NCBI GenBank assembly: GCA_016710595.1
Contig: JADJVM010000002.1
Span: 1 to 64,000, forward strand
Reading direction: 5' to 3'
Length of the DNA: 64,000 bases
From: Niastella sp.
GTDB lineage: Bacteria > Bacteroidota > Bacteroidia > Chitinophagales > Chitinophagaceae
In this document: piece by piece, positions 1-7,373 of the stretch
Numbering within the stretch: position 1 is the first letter of the stretch
Layout of the letters: every line of letters begins with the position of its first letter
The notes under the pieces: model-generated
Told to the model about the DNA's origin: nothing
Seen by the model: the letters and a program-made list of their open reading frames with translations, nothing else
Database searches by the model: none
Made by a program: the position numbers and the translations under genes

Positions 1-247
1 AATAAAACATCAGACGGTTACCCACGTTCATCAAAAGGGCTTGCAGACTGGACTTGGCAAAATTTTGGTAAACCAAAGATAATGTCTGTAGAAACTTTTC
101 AAAAAGAATTATTCCGGCCAAACAGGTCTTTTTTGAAAATGCAAATCCTGGATATACTTCTCATATAGACTTGTGGAATGCAGAGCTACAGGCTCTGGAT
201 TTTATACAGTCAGTTATAAAGAAATATGGTTTTGGCCTATTAAATAA
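1..247 (+). pseudogene. Tae4-like amidase effector, decayed C-terminal part, copy 1
   Basis: The window opens inside a coding remnant. Reading through frame changes near 110 and 190 gives RSSKGLADWTWQNFGKPK, then NPGYTSHIDLWNA, then TGSGFYTVSYKEIWFWPIK and a stop. The (G/S)HIDLWN motif followed by a Trp-rich end is the pattern of Tae4-type type VI secretion amidases, where this His is catalytic and cleaves peptidoglycan peptide stems. The catalytic Cys would lie upstream of the window and cannot be seen. At least two single-base shifts break the frame, so as written no functional product is made. A second copy with the same ending lies at 1042-1230. The Tae4 assignment is by motif only and is moderately confident; the reconstruction of a broken toxin tail is firmer. 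Confidence 0.55.
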
Positions 248-254
248 TTTGGAT

Positions 255-1034
255 ATGAAAAAAATAATAAAAATCGTACTTTTAATAATATTACCCTTGA
301 CATTGTTAGGTCAAAGGAAACAAACTATTATTTACTGGATTCCTGAAAAATATATAGATAGCTTAGTTTTAAATGTACCAAAAATGAATATAAAAACTAT
401 CTTAAACCAATAGAAGCTATAGCGAATGAAAATGGCAAATGGCTTATAGGAACTTATAGAGGAATGTTTCAGCCACTTATTCCCAGCGGCAAGTCAATGC
501 ACAAAAAATCCCAATCAAGGAACTTTCTTTAAATCTTAATGTTTTACCAAGGAAGAACAAGATTCGATTAACCAAATAAAGTATTTCATCAAAACTTATA
601 CTGATTCTCTAATATTAGAAGCATATAGGGGAAAACAATCTGCTTGAAAGTAAAAAATACATTAAGGAATTCAAGGGCTACAAGTTTGAATATCTTGGAA
701 AACGGATAGAGTTTTATTACTACAAGGCAGATATGATATTTATAATTCTAATGGGGAAAAGATTGAATCTGAAATAGAAATTGCACCGGACGGTAATGTA
801 AATGGAAGTCAGGTATTGGATTCGTATGATTTAAAAAAAGGTATTAATTCTGACGAGCATAATAATTTCTATGATCTTATTGAATTTCATTTGAAAGATA
901 AAACAATTAAAAAACTAGCAATTATCTATGACGAAAAAGAAAAAAATTGGATTGGATACGATTATCAAATTAAAAATGATAAATACAAAATACATATTTT
1001 GCCTAAATTTATTTTTCGTTTGCAGAAAATATAG
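255..1034 (+). pseudogene. Decayed exported immunity-like protein following toxin copy 1
   Basis: An ATG 8 bases after the toxin remnant starts MKKIIKIVLLIILPLTLLGQ, a clear signal peptide. The reading frame then breaks repeatedly, but sensible peptide continues across frames: PIEAIANENGKWLIGTYRG, KEEQDSINQIKYFIKTYTD, NLLESKKYIKEFKGYKFEY, and finally the open 816-1034 segment ending FIFRLQKI. The piece is AT-rich and hydrophilic after the signal peptide, with no family I recognise. Its position directly after an amidase toxin remnant, and its export signal, fit a periplasmic immunity protein, as amidase effectors act on peptidoglycan. Function is inferred from position only. At least four frame changes make it non-functional as written. 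Confidence 0.45.
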
Positions 1035-1041
1035 TCTTATG

Positions 1042-1230
1042 CATTTCTTGAAAACTATGTCGATGTTGTAATATTACAAGACGCATTTGAGAAAAACTAT
1101 AGTAATAGTACAGGACTTATGTATATCGACGCCACCAGGAGGTGTAGGTCATATAGATTTGTTTAATGCCGGCACAACCGGTTCAGGATATTACTTAGGA
1201 AGTCAAATATGGTTTTGGCCTATAAAATAA
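1042..1230 (+). pseudogene. Tae4-like amidase effector, decayed C-terminal part, copy 2
   Basis: Reading across one frame change near 1130-1140 gives ILQDAFEKNYSNSTGLMYID, then GGVGHIDLFNAGTTGSGYY and LGSQIWFWPIK followed by a stop. This matches copy 1 (HIDLWNA, TGSGFY, IWFWPIK) along its length, so the two are paralogous toxin tails. Here the conserved GHID motif is intact. The remnant begins immediately after the previous immunity-like gene and has no room for the N-terminal half with the catalytic Cys, so it is a truncated cassette rather than a whole gene. It probably represents a displaced alternative C-terminus of a polymorphic toxin. Confidence 0.5.
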
Positions 1231-1236
1231 ACGGAC

Positions 1237-1806
1237 ATGAAAAATATTCTTCTTCATTTGTTTTTTGGTAATATCCTGCAATATTTTATGTACGTCAAAG
1301 AATAAAGCTAACCTTCTCCAGAAAATAATCACCCTATCCTGCCGAAATTGTGGATAGTGGTTTACAAGATTTGTTTGATGAAGCAAAATGGCAATTATTT
1401 TGTTTACATTGCGATACCCGATTGATTTTTTACAGCCAGATGAATATTGCAGATACCCCCTTTTGCCGGTTCATTGGACTTAAAATTTGATCGAATAAAA
1501 GAAAACACGATACAACCGAATTGGTATTTTATTTTTACTACAAAGATACTATTCAATGTGATGCTGCTACTTTAAAAATTACTTTGATATAGATCTTGGT
1601 GTTGCATTCAGAGGATCAAATAGGATAGCATTTTGTATTTTGTGTCAGGCGCAACGATTACTTTTTCGAGGGGAGAAAATATGAATTTGCGTTATGACAA
1701 TGTACTTCAACCGGATGTAATTTCATTTATAGATAAAAATCGTAAATTATTAAATCCCTGGTTTTATAATGAAGCAATAAACAGAAATATTATTAATGAA
1801 CATTAA
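1237..1806 (+). pseudogene. Decayed lipoprotein-like immunity gene following toxin copy 2
   Basis: The ATG lies 6 bases after the toxin stop, the same arrangement as in copy 1. It starts MKNILLHLFF; a single-base shift then yields a hydrophobic stretch ending in Cys, resembling a lipoprotein signal. Sense continues in other frames (PAEIVDSGLQDLFDEAKWQL, TELVFYFYYKDTIQCDAATL) and the last open segment, 1681-1806, ends AINRNIINEH. No sequence family is recognised and it is not obviously the same protein as the first immunity remnant, which is usual for different toxin variants. Several frame changes disable it. The immunity role is inferred from order and export signal. Confidence 0.4.
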
Positions 1807-2003
1807 ATTCCGCCGATGTAGGTAACCCGCTATAGCTTCCACCATCTGTAAGTTGACGTCAGCTCAGGCTTCGGCCGGCAACAGTAAGTTTATTACAATT
1901 CAAAAAACTTTCCCCTTTGGCGCAAGTGTTCGGCGAAGCCGGCCATGATAGTTGAAATCTACCCGATTGTATCGGGAGTTGTGAAACGAAAAGTTTATTA
2001 AAT
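1807..2003. other. Non-coding junction between cassette remnants and the Rhs tip
   Basis: No convincing reading frame is seen on either strand. The stretch is distinctly richer in G and C than the remnants before it and contains the first copy of a 13-bp direct repeat (1918-1930) amid short complementary GC-rich words (GGCTTCGGCCGGC, GAAGCCGGCC). It looks like a recombination scar or spacer between toxin cassettes. No Rhs coding sequence is found upstream of 2004, so the Rhs tip that follows is not attached to a full-length Rhs gene here. Confidence 0.4.
1918..1930 (+). repeat. 13-bp direct repeat, left copy
   Basis: TGGCGCAAGTGTT occurs here and again at 3818-3830. The two copies bracket the Rhs tip and its immunity gene. 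They are the only two copies noticed in the window by eye. Confidence 0.5.
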
Positions 2004-3257
2004 TTGGATAAACATATTATTTCCCCTATGTCATTTAAATTCTTTGACAATTTAAAGGTAACGCATACCGCCGGGCATATTCTGGAAGAGACCCATTATT
2101 ACCCATTTGGTTTGGCTATGGCGGGTATAAGTACTAAGGCGCTGATGGGCGCTGCAGAAAACCGCTACAGGTATAATGGCAAAGAAGAACAAAGCCATGA
2201 GTTTGCCGATGGGTCGGGTTTAGAAGAATATGATTACGGTGCCCGCTTATATAATCATCAAATTGGGCGCTGGCAAAACATTGATCCCTTAGCCGAAACA
2301 AGCCGCAAATGGACACCTTATAATTATTGTTACAATACCCCTTTAAATTTTACTGATCCGGATGGGATGAAAGCTACAACAAATACTAAAGGCGACATAC
2401 ATTTAACAGGCTCAGATGCACAGGAAGCATTTGGATTATTGTCTGATACATATTCTTTAGATGGAGGCTTTGGTGTTTTGAGTTTTTGGAAAAACTTTTC
2501 AACTGATATGTTAAGTGTTGCAGGTAGTGGTGGAGACGACATGATATTAGCAGTTGAAAATTATCATTTGCAATGGGGAGTTCAGGCTAAAACCTATGGC
2601 GGAACTGGAGGATTTAATAATATTATAAATAGAATAGAAAAAGCAGGAGGTAGAAAAATGGATTATGAAAGTTTTGGCTTTTTTAATTTAACTGCAGCGG
2701 AAACGGTTAGGGAACAGGTGTTTAATAATAATTATGAAGATGCTTTAGAAACAATATTGAATGCTTATGACGATGTATTTAAGAGTTTCGGATTGTATAC
2801 TCATTCATCTGATTTTTTGAACGAATATAAATTTACAACAACCGCAAATCAAAGCACAGGAAATTTAAGAATACATATTTCATATGCAAAAAGTGCCTTT
2901 ATTGATTTTGCTTATTGCAAACAAACTAAATTTCAAAATTTTAGTTTATTGACTAGAATGATATATCACGAATATCAACATGGTTGGGATTTCTCTGGAT
3001 CAAATGGGCACTCTCAAATAGGTTATCCAAATACCATTCTCGCAGAATTTAGAGCTTTTTATAATATGGTGAATCCAGCAATAAGGCTTCCTCAATTAAC
3101 AACAATTCAGAAATATAAATTTTGGTCCCAGATTCCTAATCATTTTCAATATGGAAACTTATTCGAGGGTTTGAAAAATTACAATATTTCTGAACAACAA
3201 ATGAGTGAATATAGAAATTGGTACAAAACTGTAACTAATTACCTAAATATGCTATAA
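2004..3257 (+). CDS. Orphan Rhs C-terminal tip with putative HExxH metallopeptidase toxin
   Basis: The 417-residue product has the last part of a Bacteroidetes Rhs core in residues about 13-118: HTAGHILEETHYYPFG, YRYNGKEEQ, YDYGARLYNHQIGRW and the closing FTDPDGM. After that point, where Rhs proteins switch to variable toxins, comes an AT-rich tail of about 300 residues with no family I recognise. It contains MIYHEYQHGWDF, an HExxH zinc-protease motif (H322, E323, H326), and AEFRAF with E348, 22 residues downstream, as in gluzincin peptidases. Full Rhs proteins are well over a thousand residues; only the tip is present, so this is an orphan module that could replace the end of a full Rhs gene by recombination. 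The start is uncertain, since homology begins about a dozen codons in. It sits 2 bp before the next gene. The protease function is inferred from the motif. Confidence 0.7.
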   Translation: MDKHIISPMSFKFFDNLKVTHTAGHILEETHYYPFGLAMAGISTKALMGAAENRYRYNGKEEQSHEFADGSGLEEYDYGARLYNHQIGRWQNIDPLAETSRKWTPYNYCYNTPLNFTDPDGMKATTNTKGDIHLTGSDAQEAFGLLSDTYSLDGGFGVLSFWKNFSTDMLSVAGSGGDDMILAVENYHLQWGVQAKTYGGTGGFNNIINRIEKAGGRKMDYESFGFFNLTAAETVREQVFNNNYEDALETILNAYDDVFKSFGLYTHSSDFLNEYKFTTTANQSTGNLRIHISYAKSAFIDFAYCKQTKFQNFSLLTRMIYHEYQHGWDFSGSNGHSQIGYPNTILAEFRAFYNMVNPAIRLPQLTTIQKYKFWSQIPNHFQYGNLFEGLKNYNISEQQMSEYRNWYKTVTNYLNML

Positions 3258-3259
3258 AT

Positions 3260-3778
3260 ATGATAAATAAAACATTTTCGCTTACTTTACTTATAATAAA
3301 TTTATTATTTTCTCAACATGCTTTTGGTCAATGTAATTTTCAAATAGGGCTTGGTTTTGAATCACCATTACCAGATACCATTAATATAACCGTTTCAAAG
3401 AGTGGATGGATTACCTCAAATTCTCCATTAATTAAAATTTTTATTTTCAATGAGAATTTTTGCAAAATTGGAATTAATAATATTCCATCATCCAATATTA
3501 CTTTTAGGGTAGAAAAAAAGGAAGGGGAAAGATTTATCTATGATTCTATTTGTAATGGAAGTGTTGAAGATTTAGTGCTTCCTGAAGAGGGTTTACAAAA
3601 ATACTATACTTCAGAAAAACAATTTTACCAAACAATATTTTATCCTAACTCTTGTATTAATATTCATGCATCAGGTGAATTTAGGATTAAATATTATTTT
3701 TCATTTGAAGTAAATTCTACTGCAAAAACATTAGAAACCCCTTGGTTGTATTTTTATTTGAAAAGATTGGATGAATAA
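3260..3778 (+). CDS. Exported protein, putative immunity partner of the Rhs tip
   Basis: The 172-residue protein begins MINKTFSLTLLIINLLFS and continues to HAFGQC, a classical signal peptide with likely cleavage after AFG. The mature part of about 150 residues looks beta-rich (IGLGFESPLPDTINITVSKS, ASGEFRIKYYFSFEVNS), with several Cys that could form disulfides. I recognise no family. It follows the toxin stop by 2 bp in the same orientation and shares its low GC, the usual arrangement of a polymorphic toxin and its immunity gene. An exported immunity protein implies that the toxin is active in the periplasm. The reading frame is intact, unlike those of the two upstream immunity-like genes. 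Confidence 0.6.
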   Translation: MINKTFSLTLLIINLLFSQHAFGQCNFQIGLGFESPLPDTINITVSKSGWITSNSPLIKIFIFNENFCKIGINNIPSSNITFRVEKKEGERFIYDSICNGSVEDLVLPEEGLQKYYTSEKQFYQTIFYPNSCINIHASGEFRIKYYFSFEVNSTAKTLETPWLYFYLKRLDE

Positions 3779-3817
3779 TGGAATACTTCGTCATTGTTTG
3801 TTGACAGCCTCTGTTCC

Positions 3818-3830
3818 TGGCGCAAGTGTT
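3818..3830 (+). repeat. 13-bp direct repeat, right copy
   Basis: TGGCGCAAGTGTT repeats the sequence at 1918-1930, 40 bases after the stop of the immunity gene. With the left copy it frames the cassette exactly. Confidence 0.5.
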
Positions 3831-3839
3831 TCACATGCC

Positions 3840-3886
3840 GTTGTTGGTATGCAGCATAGGTAAATGTGTGTATGGATACCAACAAC
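3840..3886. repeat. Inverted repeat (11-bp arms, 25-base loop)
   Basis: GTTGTTGGTAT at 3840-3850 is perfectly complementary to ATACCAACAAC at 3876-3886. There is no T-run directly after it, so it is not a standard terminator. It lies just beyond the right direct repeat of the Rhs cassette and may belong to the cassette boundary. Confidence 0.5.
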
Positions 3887-4017
3887 ATAGCCTAACTGAG
3901 GCAGTAACAAGTATAATGTTTCCCTGATTTTACCAGGAAATTGAAAAATAAAAACTGAGTAACTTTAAAAACTCTAAATTAAAGTAACACTAAAATATAG
4001 GGAGCTTCCAAAAATAC

Positions 4018-4644
4018 TTAGGGTGTATCAAAAAATATTTTTAATATCTCTTTTATATTTTCATAGGTGTTGGCAACCGGTTTTTTTATATCTTTTGTTT
4101 TAAACCATTTTATCTCTGTAATATCTTCTTCTGTTTGGGGCTTGGTTGCTTGTTTTTTTACTGTAAAATAAAACCAATGTGTTTTCTTTAAATAATGTTT
4201 GCCAAATGCCTCGTATGTATGCCAGGTATCTGTGATTTTATTTTTTAAGACCAGTTTTTTCAATCCTGTTTCTTCTTGTATTTCCCGGGTGGCTGCTATT
4301 TGTGGAGTTTCTTTCTTTTCTATTTTACCTTTTGGTAAATCCCATTTGCCTGAGCGATAGATAAATAATATTTCTTTGTCTTCATTCTGAACCAAACCGC
4401 CTGCCGCTTCTATGAATGTAAATTGGCGTGAAAACATTTTTTGTAATTTTTCTAAATCATTATCTAATAAAATACCGGCATGAAATGTATCTTTTTTTAT
4501 TTCGTGTAATAAACTATGTATTGCGGCGGTGCTGGTTTCATCAATAAAAACAGTATCGGGGTGCTTACATAATTCTTTTAATTCTGGTGTGAGTGTATCG
4601 CATAGATATACCGGCTTTTCTCCAAAAAATATTTTTATTTGCAT
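4018..4644 (-). CDS. Nudix hydrolase
   Basis: The product is about 208 residues from the ATG at 4644 (MQIKIFFGEKP). A longer frame reaches upstream to 4743, but its first 33 residues look unlike protein. Nudix enzymes cleave nucleoside diphosphates linked to another group, using Mg2+ held by the Nudix box. The box is complete: GKIEKKETPQIAATREIQEE followed by TGL, matching GX5EX7REUXEEXGU. The preceding KWDLPKG is also typical. An N-terminal segment of about 80 residues precedes the catalytic domain and has no clear assignment. The substrate cannot be told from sequence. It is divergent from pyrE, with about 195 bp between them. Confidence 0.85.
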   Translation of the reverse strand: MQIKIFFGEKPVYLCDTLTPELKELCKHPDTVFIDETSTAAIHSLLHEIKKDTFHAGILLDNDLEKLQKMFSRQFTFIEAAGGLVQNEDKEILFIYRSGKWDLPKGKIEKKETPQIAATREIQEETGLKKLVLKNKITDTWHTYEAFGKHYLKKTHWFYFTVKKQATKPQTEEDITEIKWFKTKDIKKPVANTYENIKEILKIFFDTP

Positions 4645-4839
4645 ATCCCCTGTTTTCTTTGTAAAAATAAGATTTGTAATGGAATAATGGCGCTGAAAGC
4701 AAAGCTGTTGCCATATTGCTACTGTTGCAGTGTGCGACGCCACCGCAATTGAGTAAAGAACTGTTGCCGGCTACCAAAAAAATAAGAACTGTATGTAGAG
4801 CCTGGCCAATATCTTTGTGCAGAAATAAAATGAAAAAAT

Positions 4840-5469
4840 ATGACGAATGAAGCCGCCATTGCCGAAAAGCTTTTGCATATAGGAGCCGTAAAATTAAATA
4901 CTGAAAAGCCTTTTACCTGGGCCAGCGGTTGGGAAAGCCCCATTTATTGCGACAATAGAAAATTACTTTCTTTTCCGTATGAGCGTGACTTTGTGAAAAG
5001 TGAATTGTGCAGTGTGATCTTTGAAGAATTTATGCAAGCCGATGCTTTGGTGGGTGTGGCAACTGCGGGTATAGCATGGGGCGCCATGGCAGCTGATCAG
5101 CTAAAACTTCCTTATTTATATGTGCGGCCAAAACCCAAAGAACATGGATTGTCAAACCAAATAGAAGGGAATTTACAGAAAGGCCAAAAAGTGTTGTTGA
5201 TTGAAGATTTGATATCAACTGGCAAGAGTTCTTTGCAGGTATGTGAGGTTGTAAAAAATGCAGGCGCCGAAATTTTGGGTGTTGTTTCTATTTTTAATTA
5301 TGGGTTCCCGCAAGCGGATGAAGCATTTAAATTGGCTGGCATACCTTATCGTTCTTTAAGCAATTACCAGGTATTGATTAAACTTGCACAGGAAAAGGGT
5401 TACATAACTGATGCAGCGTTAAAATCGCTGTTAAAGTGGAGGGAAAACCCTGCAGAATGGCATGGTTAA
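4840..5469 (+). CDS. pyrE: Orotate phosphoribosyltransferase
   Basis: PyrE joins orotate to PRPP to give orotidine 5'-phosphate, the fifth step of pyrimidine synthesis, in the cytoplasm. The 209-residue length is normal. Residues 118-131 (VLLIEDLISTGKSS) are the PRPP-binding signature, and FTWASGWESPIYCDNR near residues 25-40 is the typical N-terminal substrate region; YVRPKPKEHG carries the mobile catalytic loop lysines. The gene has its own start after a 195-bp gap from the divergent Nudix gene. A small HMA-like gene follows 20 bp downstream and may be co-transcribed up to the hairpin at 5891. Confidence 0.95.
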   Translation: MTNEAAIAEKLLHIGAVKLNTEKPFTWASGWESPIYCDNRKLLSFPYERDFVKSELCSVIFEEFMQADALVGVATAGIAWGAMAADQLKLPYLYVRPKPKEHGLSNQIEGNLQKGQKVLLIEDLISTGKSSLQVCEVVKNAGAEILGVVSIFNYGFPQADEAFKLAGIPYRSLSNYQVLIKLAQEKGYITDAALKSLLKWRENPAEWHG

Positions 5470-5489
5470 TGTAGATTTGAAGATATTAA

Positions 5490-5861
5490 ATGAAAAAAAA
5501 ATTTATGAAAAAATCGCTCCTTATCATTTTTGCACTGTTTGGTTTGGTACTGTTTGCTGCTGCACAAAAAACAACTGATAAAGCTGTGATAAAAACACCT
5601 GCGGCACAATGTGATGTTTGTAAAGACAAAATTGAAAAATATTTATTTAGGTCGCAAGGCATTACTTCTGTAAAGGTTGACATCAAAAAAAGAACAACTA
5701 CGGTTACCTGGATTAAAGACAGGACAAACCTTGAAAATATAAAAACTGAAATTGCAAATATTGGCTTTGATGCTGATGATGTAACCGCAGAACCCAGCGC
5801 CTATGCTAAGCTGCCTCCTTGCTGTAAAAACACTGAACCCAGCGAAAAAGTAAAAGAATAA
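5490..5861 (+). CDS. Exported HMA-like metal-binding domain protein
   Basis: This small protein starts either at MKKKFMKKSLL or at the internal Met 15 bases later; both give a signal peptide ending LFAAAQ. The mature part has AAQCDVCKDKIEKYLF, a CxxC motif in the position of the metal-binding loop of HMA domains, followed by a beta-alpha-beta pattern (GITSVKVDIKKRTTTVTW, IKTEIANIGFDAD). A second Cys pair (PPCCKN) lies near the C-terminus. HMA domains carry Cu+ or similar soft metals; an exported one may be a periplasmic metal carrier. It may be transcribed with pyrE. No metal P-type ATPase lies nearby in the window. Confidence 0.75.
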   Translation: MKKKFMKKSLLIIFALFGLVLFAAAQKTTDKAVIKTPAAQCDVCKDKIEKYLFRSQGITSVKVDIKKRTTTVTWIKDRTNLENIKTEIANIGFDADDVTAEPSAYAKLPPCCKNTEPSEKVKE

Positions 5862-5890
5862 TACTGGTTAACCATAAAAGTATATAAAAT

Positions 5891-5919
5891 AAAAAAGCAA
5901 CTTTACAGGTTGCTTTTTT
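5891..5919. terminator. Bidirectional hairpin terminator
   Basis: The arms AAAAAAGCAAC and GTTGCTTTTTT surround a short loop between convergent genes (the HMA-like gene and the HNH gene). A- and T-runs on both sides allow termination in both directions. Confidence 0.8.
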
Positions 5920-5928
5920 AGTATTCTT

Positions 5929-6687
5929 TTATTTTGCTGCCGGTACGTTTTTCCAATTCTCACCCCGCTTAATGCGTAATACCTGTGTTTCTGTAATATT
6001 AAACTGATTGGCTAAAGGTGCCAGTGACCCCGGCTTTTTTAATAATTTCTTTAATTTTTTTACATCATTTACCGTTAGCTTGGCGGTATTGGTTAAATCC
6101 CGCTCACGGGTGCGCCTTAAAATTTTATCTTTTATTACTAAGGGGCTTTTCTTTTGATGTTCGTAGTTCTCAGCTAAAGTCATCCATTTTAGGTTAGATG
6201 CCCGGTTGTCCTGTTTAATGTGGTTGTTGTGTGCTACCACTTCCTGCTTTGCAGAGGGCTTAGGTAAAAAATATTGTGCTACCAGGCGGTGTACTAAAAA
6301 ATGATGATTGATGGTGCGTTCTTTTGCATTGGATTTAAAAAAATCTTTTAATTCTTTTTTCTGCTGGTGCATGGCCGAACGTATTTCTTTAAGTTCTTTA
6401 GCGCTTGCTTTATGGTTGTGGAGAGTTTTTAGCTTCTGGCTCATTTGGGCCATTTGCTTCTTCATTTTAGCAACCTGCTTTTCTTCTTTATCAGTTCGGG
6501 GGGCATATAATTTTAACCTGATTATTTTATAACCATTCACCGTGGAACCTTTAAGTATGTTGCCATCAGATTGTTTATTAAAGGACCGTACCCTCCCCAG
6601 GTTTGATACTTCCAGGCGGAAGGTATTGGTAAAATCGAAATTGAATTTTACTTTTTTCCAGGTTTCAGGTTTGTTTATTGTAGCCAT
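5929..6687 (-). CDS. Free-standing HNH endonuclease (NUMOD4/HNH_3 type)
   Basis: From the ATG at 6687 (MATINKPETWKK) the product has about 252 residues. The first 50 residues resemble a NUMOD4 DNA-binding module (FRLEVSNLGRVRSF, NGYKIIRLKLY). A Lys/Gln-rich helical insert of about 60 residues follows, likely a coiled coil. Then comes the nuclease core, HFLVHRLVAQYFLPKP and VVAHNNHIKQDNRASNLKW, in the HNH_3 style. The C-terminus has a helix-turn-helix-like end (LAPLANQFNITETQVLRIKR). Such proteins are usually homing endonucleases of introns or phages. Here it stands alone, with its own terminator and no intron or split gene visible around it. The longer frame to 6723 adds an unlikely leader. 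Confidence 0.8.
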   Translation of the reverse strand: MATINKPETWKKVKFNFDFTNTFRLEVSNLGRVRSFNKQSDGNILKGSTVNGYKIIRLKLYAPRTDKEEKQVAKMKKQMAQMSQKLKTLHNHKASAKELKEIRSAMHQQKKELKDFFKSNAKERTINHHFLVHRLVAQYFLPKPSAKQEVVAHNNHIKQDNRASNLKWMTLAENYEHQKKSPLVIKDKILRRTRERDLTNTAKLTVNDVKKLKKLLKKPGSLAPLANQFNITETQVLRIKRGENWKNVPAAK

Positions 6688-6855
6688 AAGGATGCTTTTA
6701 GTGAATAACGGGTATGCTAACACTGTTGATACATATACCCATGATATAATAAAATAAGAACAGGATAGATTTACATATATTTAAATCTATATAAAACTAT
6801 GCCATAATAAATCAAAAAAATGAACTGGGGTATATTATTTTTTATAAAAATATAA

Positions 6856-6878
6856 AAAACCCCTTTAGCAGGGGTTTT
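6856..6878 (-). terminator. Terminator of the 135-residue hypothetical gene
   Basis: AAAACCCC and GGGGTTTT pair around the loop TTTAGCA, 20 bases beyond the stop of the minus-strand gene at 6899. A T-run follows on the minus strand. Confidence 0.75.
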
Positions 6879-6898
6879 AAAAAATATGGAATGCCTGT

Positions 6899-7306
6899 TT
6901 AATCGAATGACTGGTTGTTTAAATGCACTTTTGTCATTTCATAAAAGTGGTTTTGTAACACATGCACCGGGATAGGTTCCATGATATGTCTTTTTTCGTC
7001 ACGGTACCACAGTTCAAAATGTGAAAAATCACCTGCCCTGGGAATCAGCATCCTGAAAGCTCCTTTGCTGTATTTTACCGTTCCATCGTCGTTTTGCTGC
7101 TTATTAAATTTAAGATTGCTTAATTCCTCATCGTTTATTTCGAGGGGAAAGAGTTGATTGGTTTCATACCAAAAATCCTGTACGCCGTTATTTAAGCATA
7201 CCTGTTTTTCATCTCCATTCAAATCGGTTACTTCGCCCCGGCGAAGGTCCCCTTCATTATCGGCTACTAAAAAATCACCTTTTTTAATTTCATTGAATTT
7301 AAGCAT
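6899..7306 (-). CDS. Conserved-looking hypothetical protein, 135 residues
   Basis: I do not recognise this family. The protein starts MLKFNEIKKGDFLVADNEGD and has no signal peptide or membrane segment. The N-terminal 60 residues read like a small beta-barrel (GDFLVADNEGDLRRGEVTDL, VQDFWYETNQLFPL), similar in style to SH3-like or CarD-like folds, but this is only an impression. The C-terminal half is mixed, ending VHVLQNHFYEMTKVHLNN. It has good codon structure, its own terminator, and a gap of 67 bp from the gene upstream. It is probably cytoplasmic. Confidence 0.6.
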   Translation of the reverse strand: MLKFNEIKKGDFLVADNEGDLRRGEVTDLNGDEKQVCLNNGVQDFWYETNQLFPLEINDEELSNLKFNKQQNDDGTVKYSKGAFRMLIPRAGDFSHFELWYRDEKRHIMEPIPVHVLQNHFYEMTKVHLNNQSFD

Positions 7307-7373
7307 AACGATATTCCATTTTAAAATGATTAATGCATCAATTTAAGATTTTTTTGGATTCATAAAAAAAATC

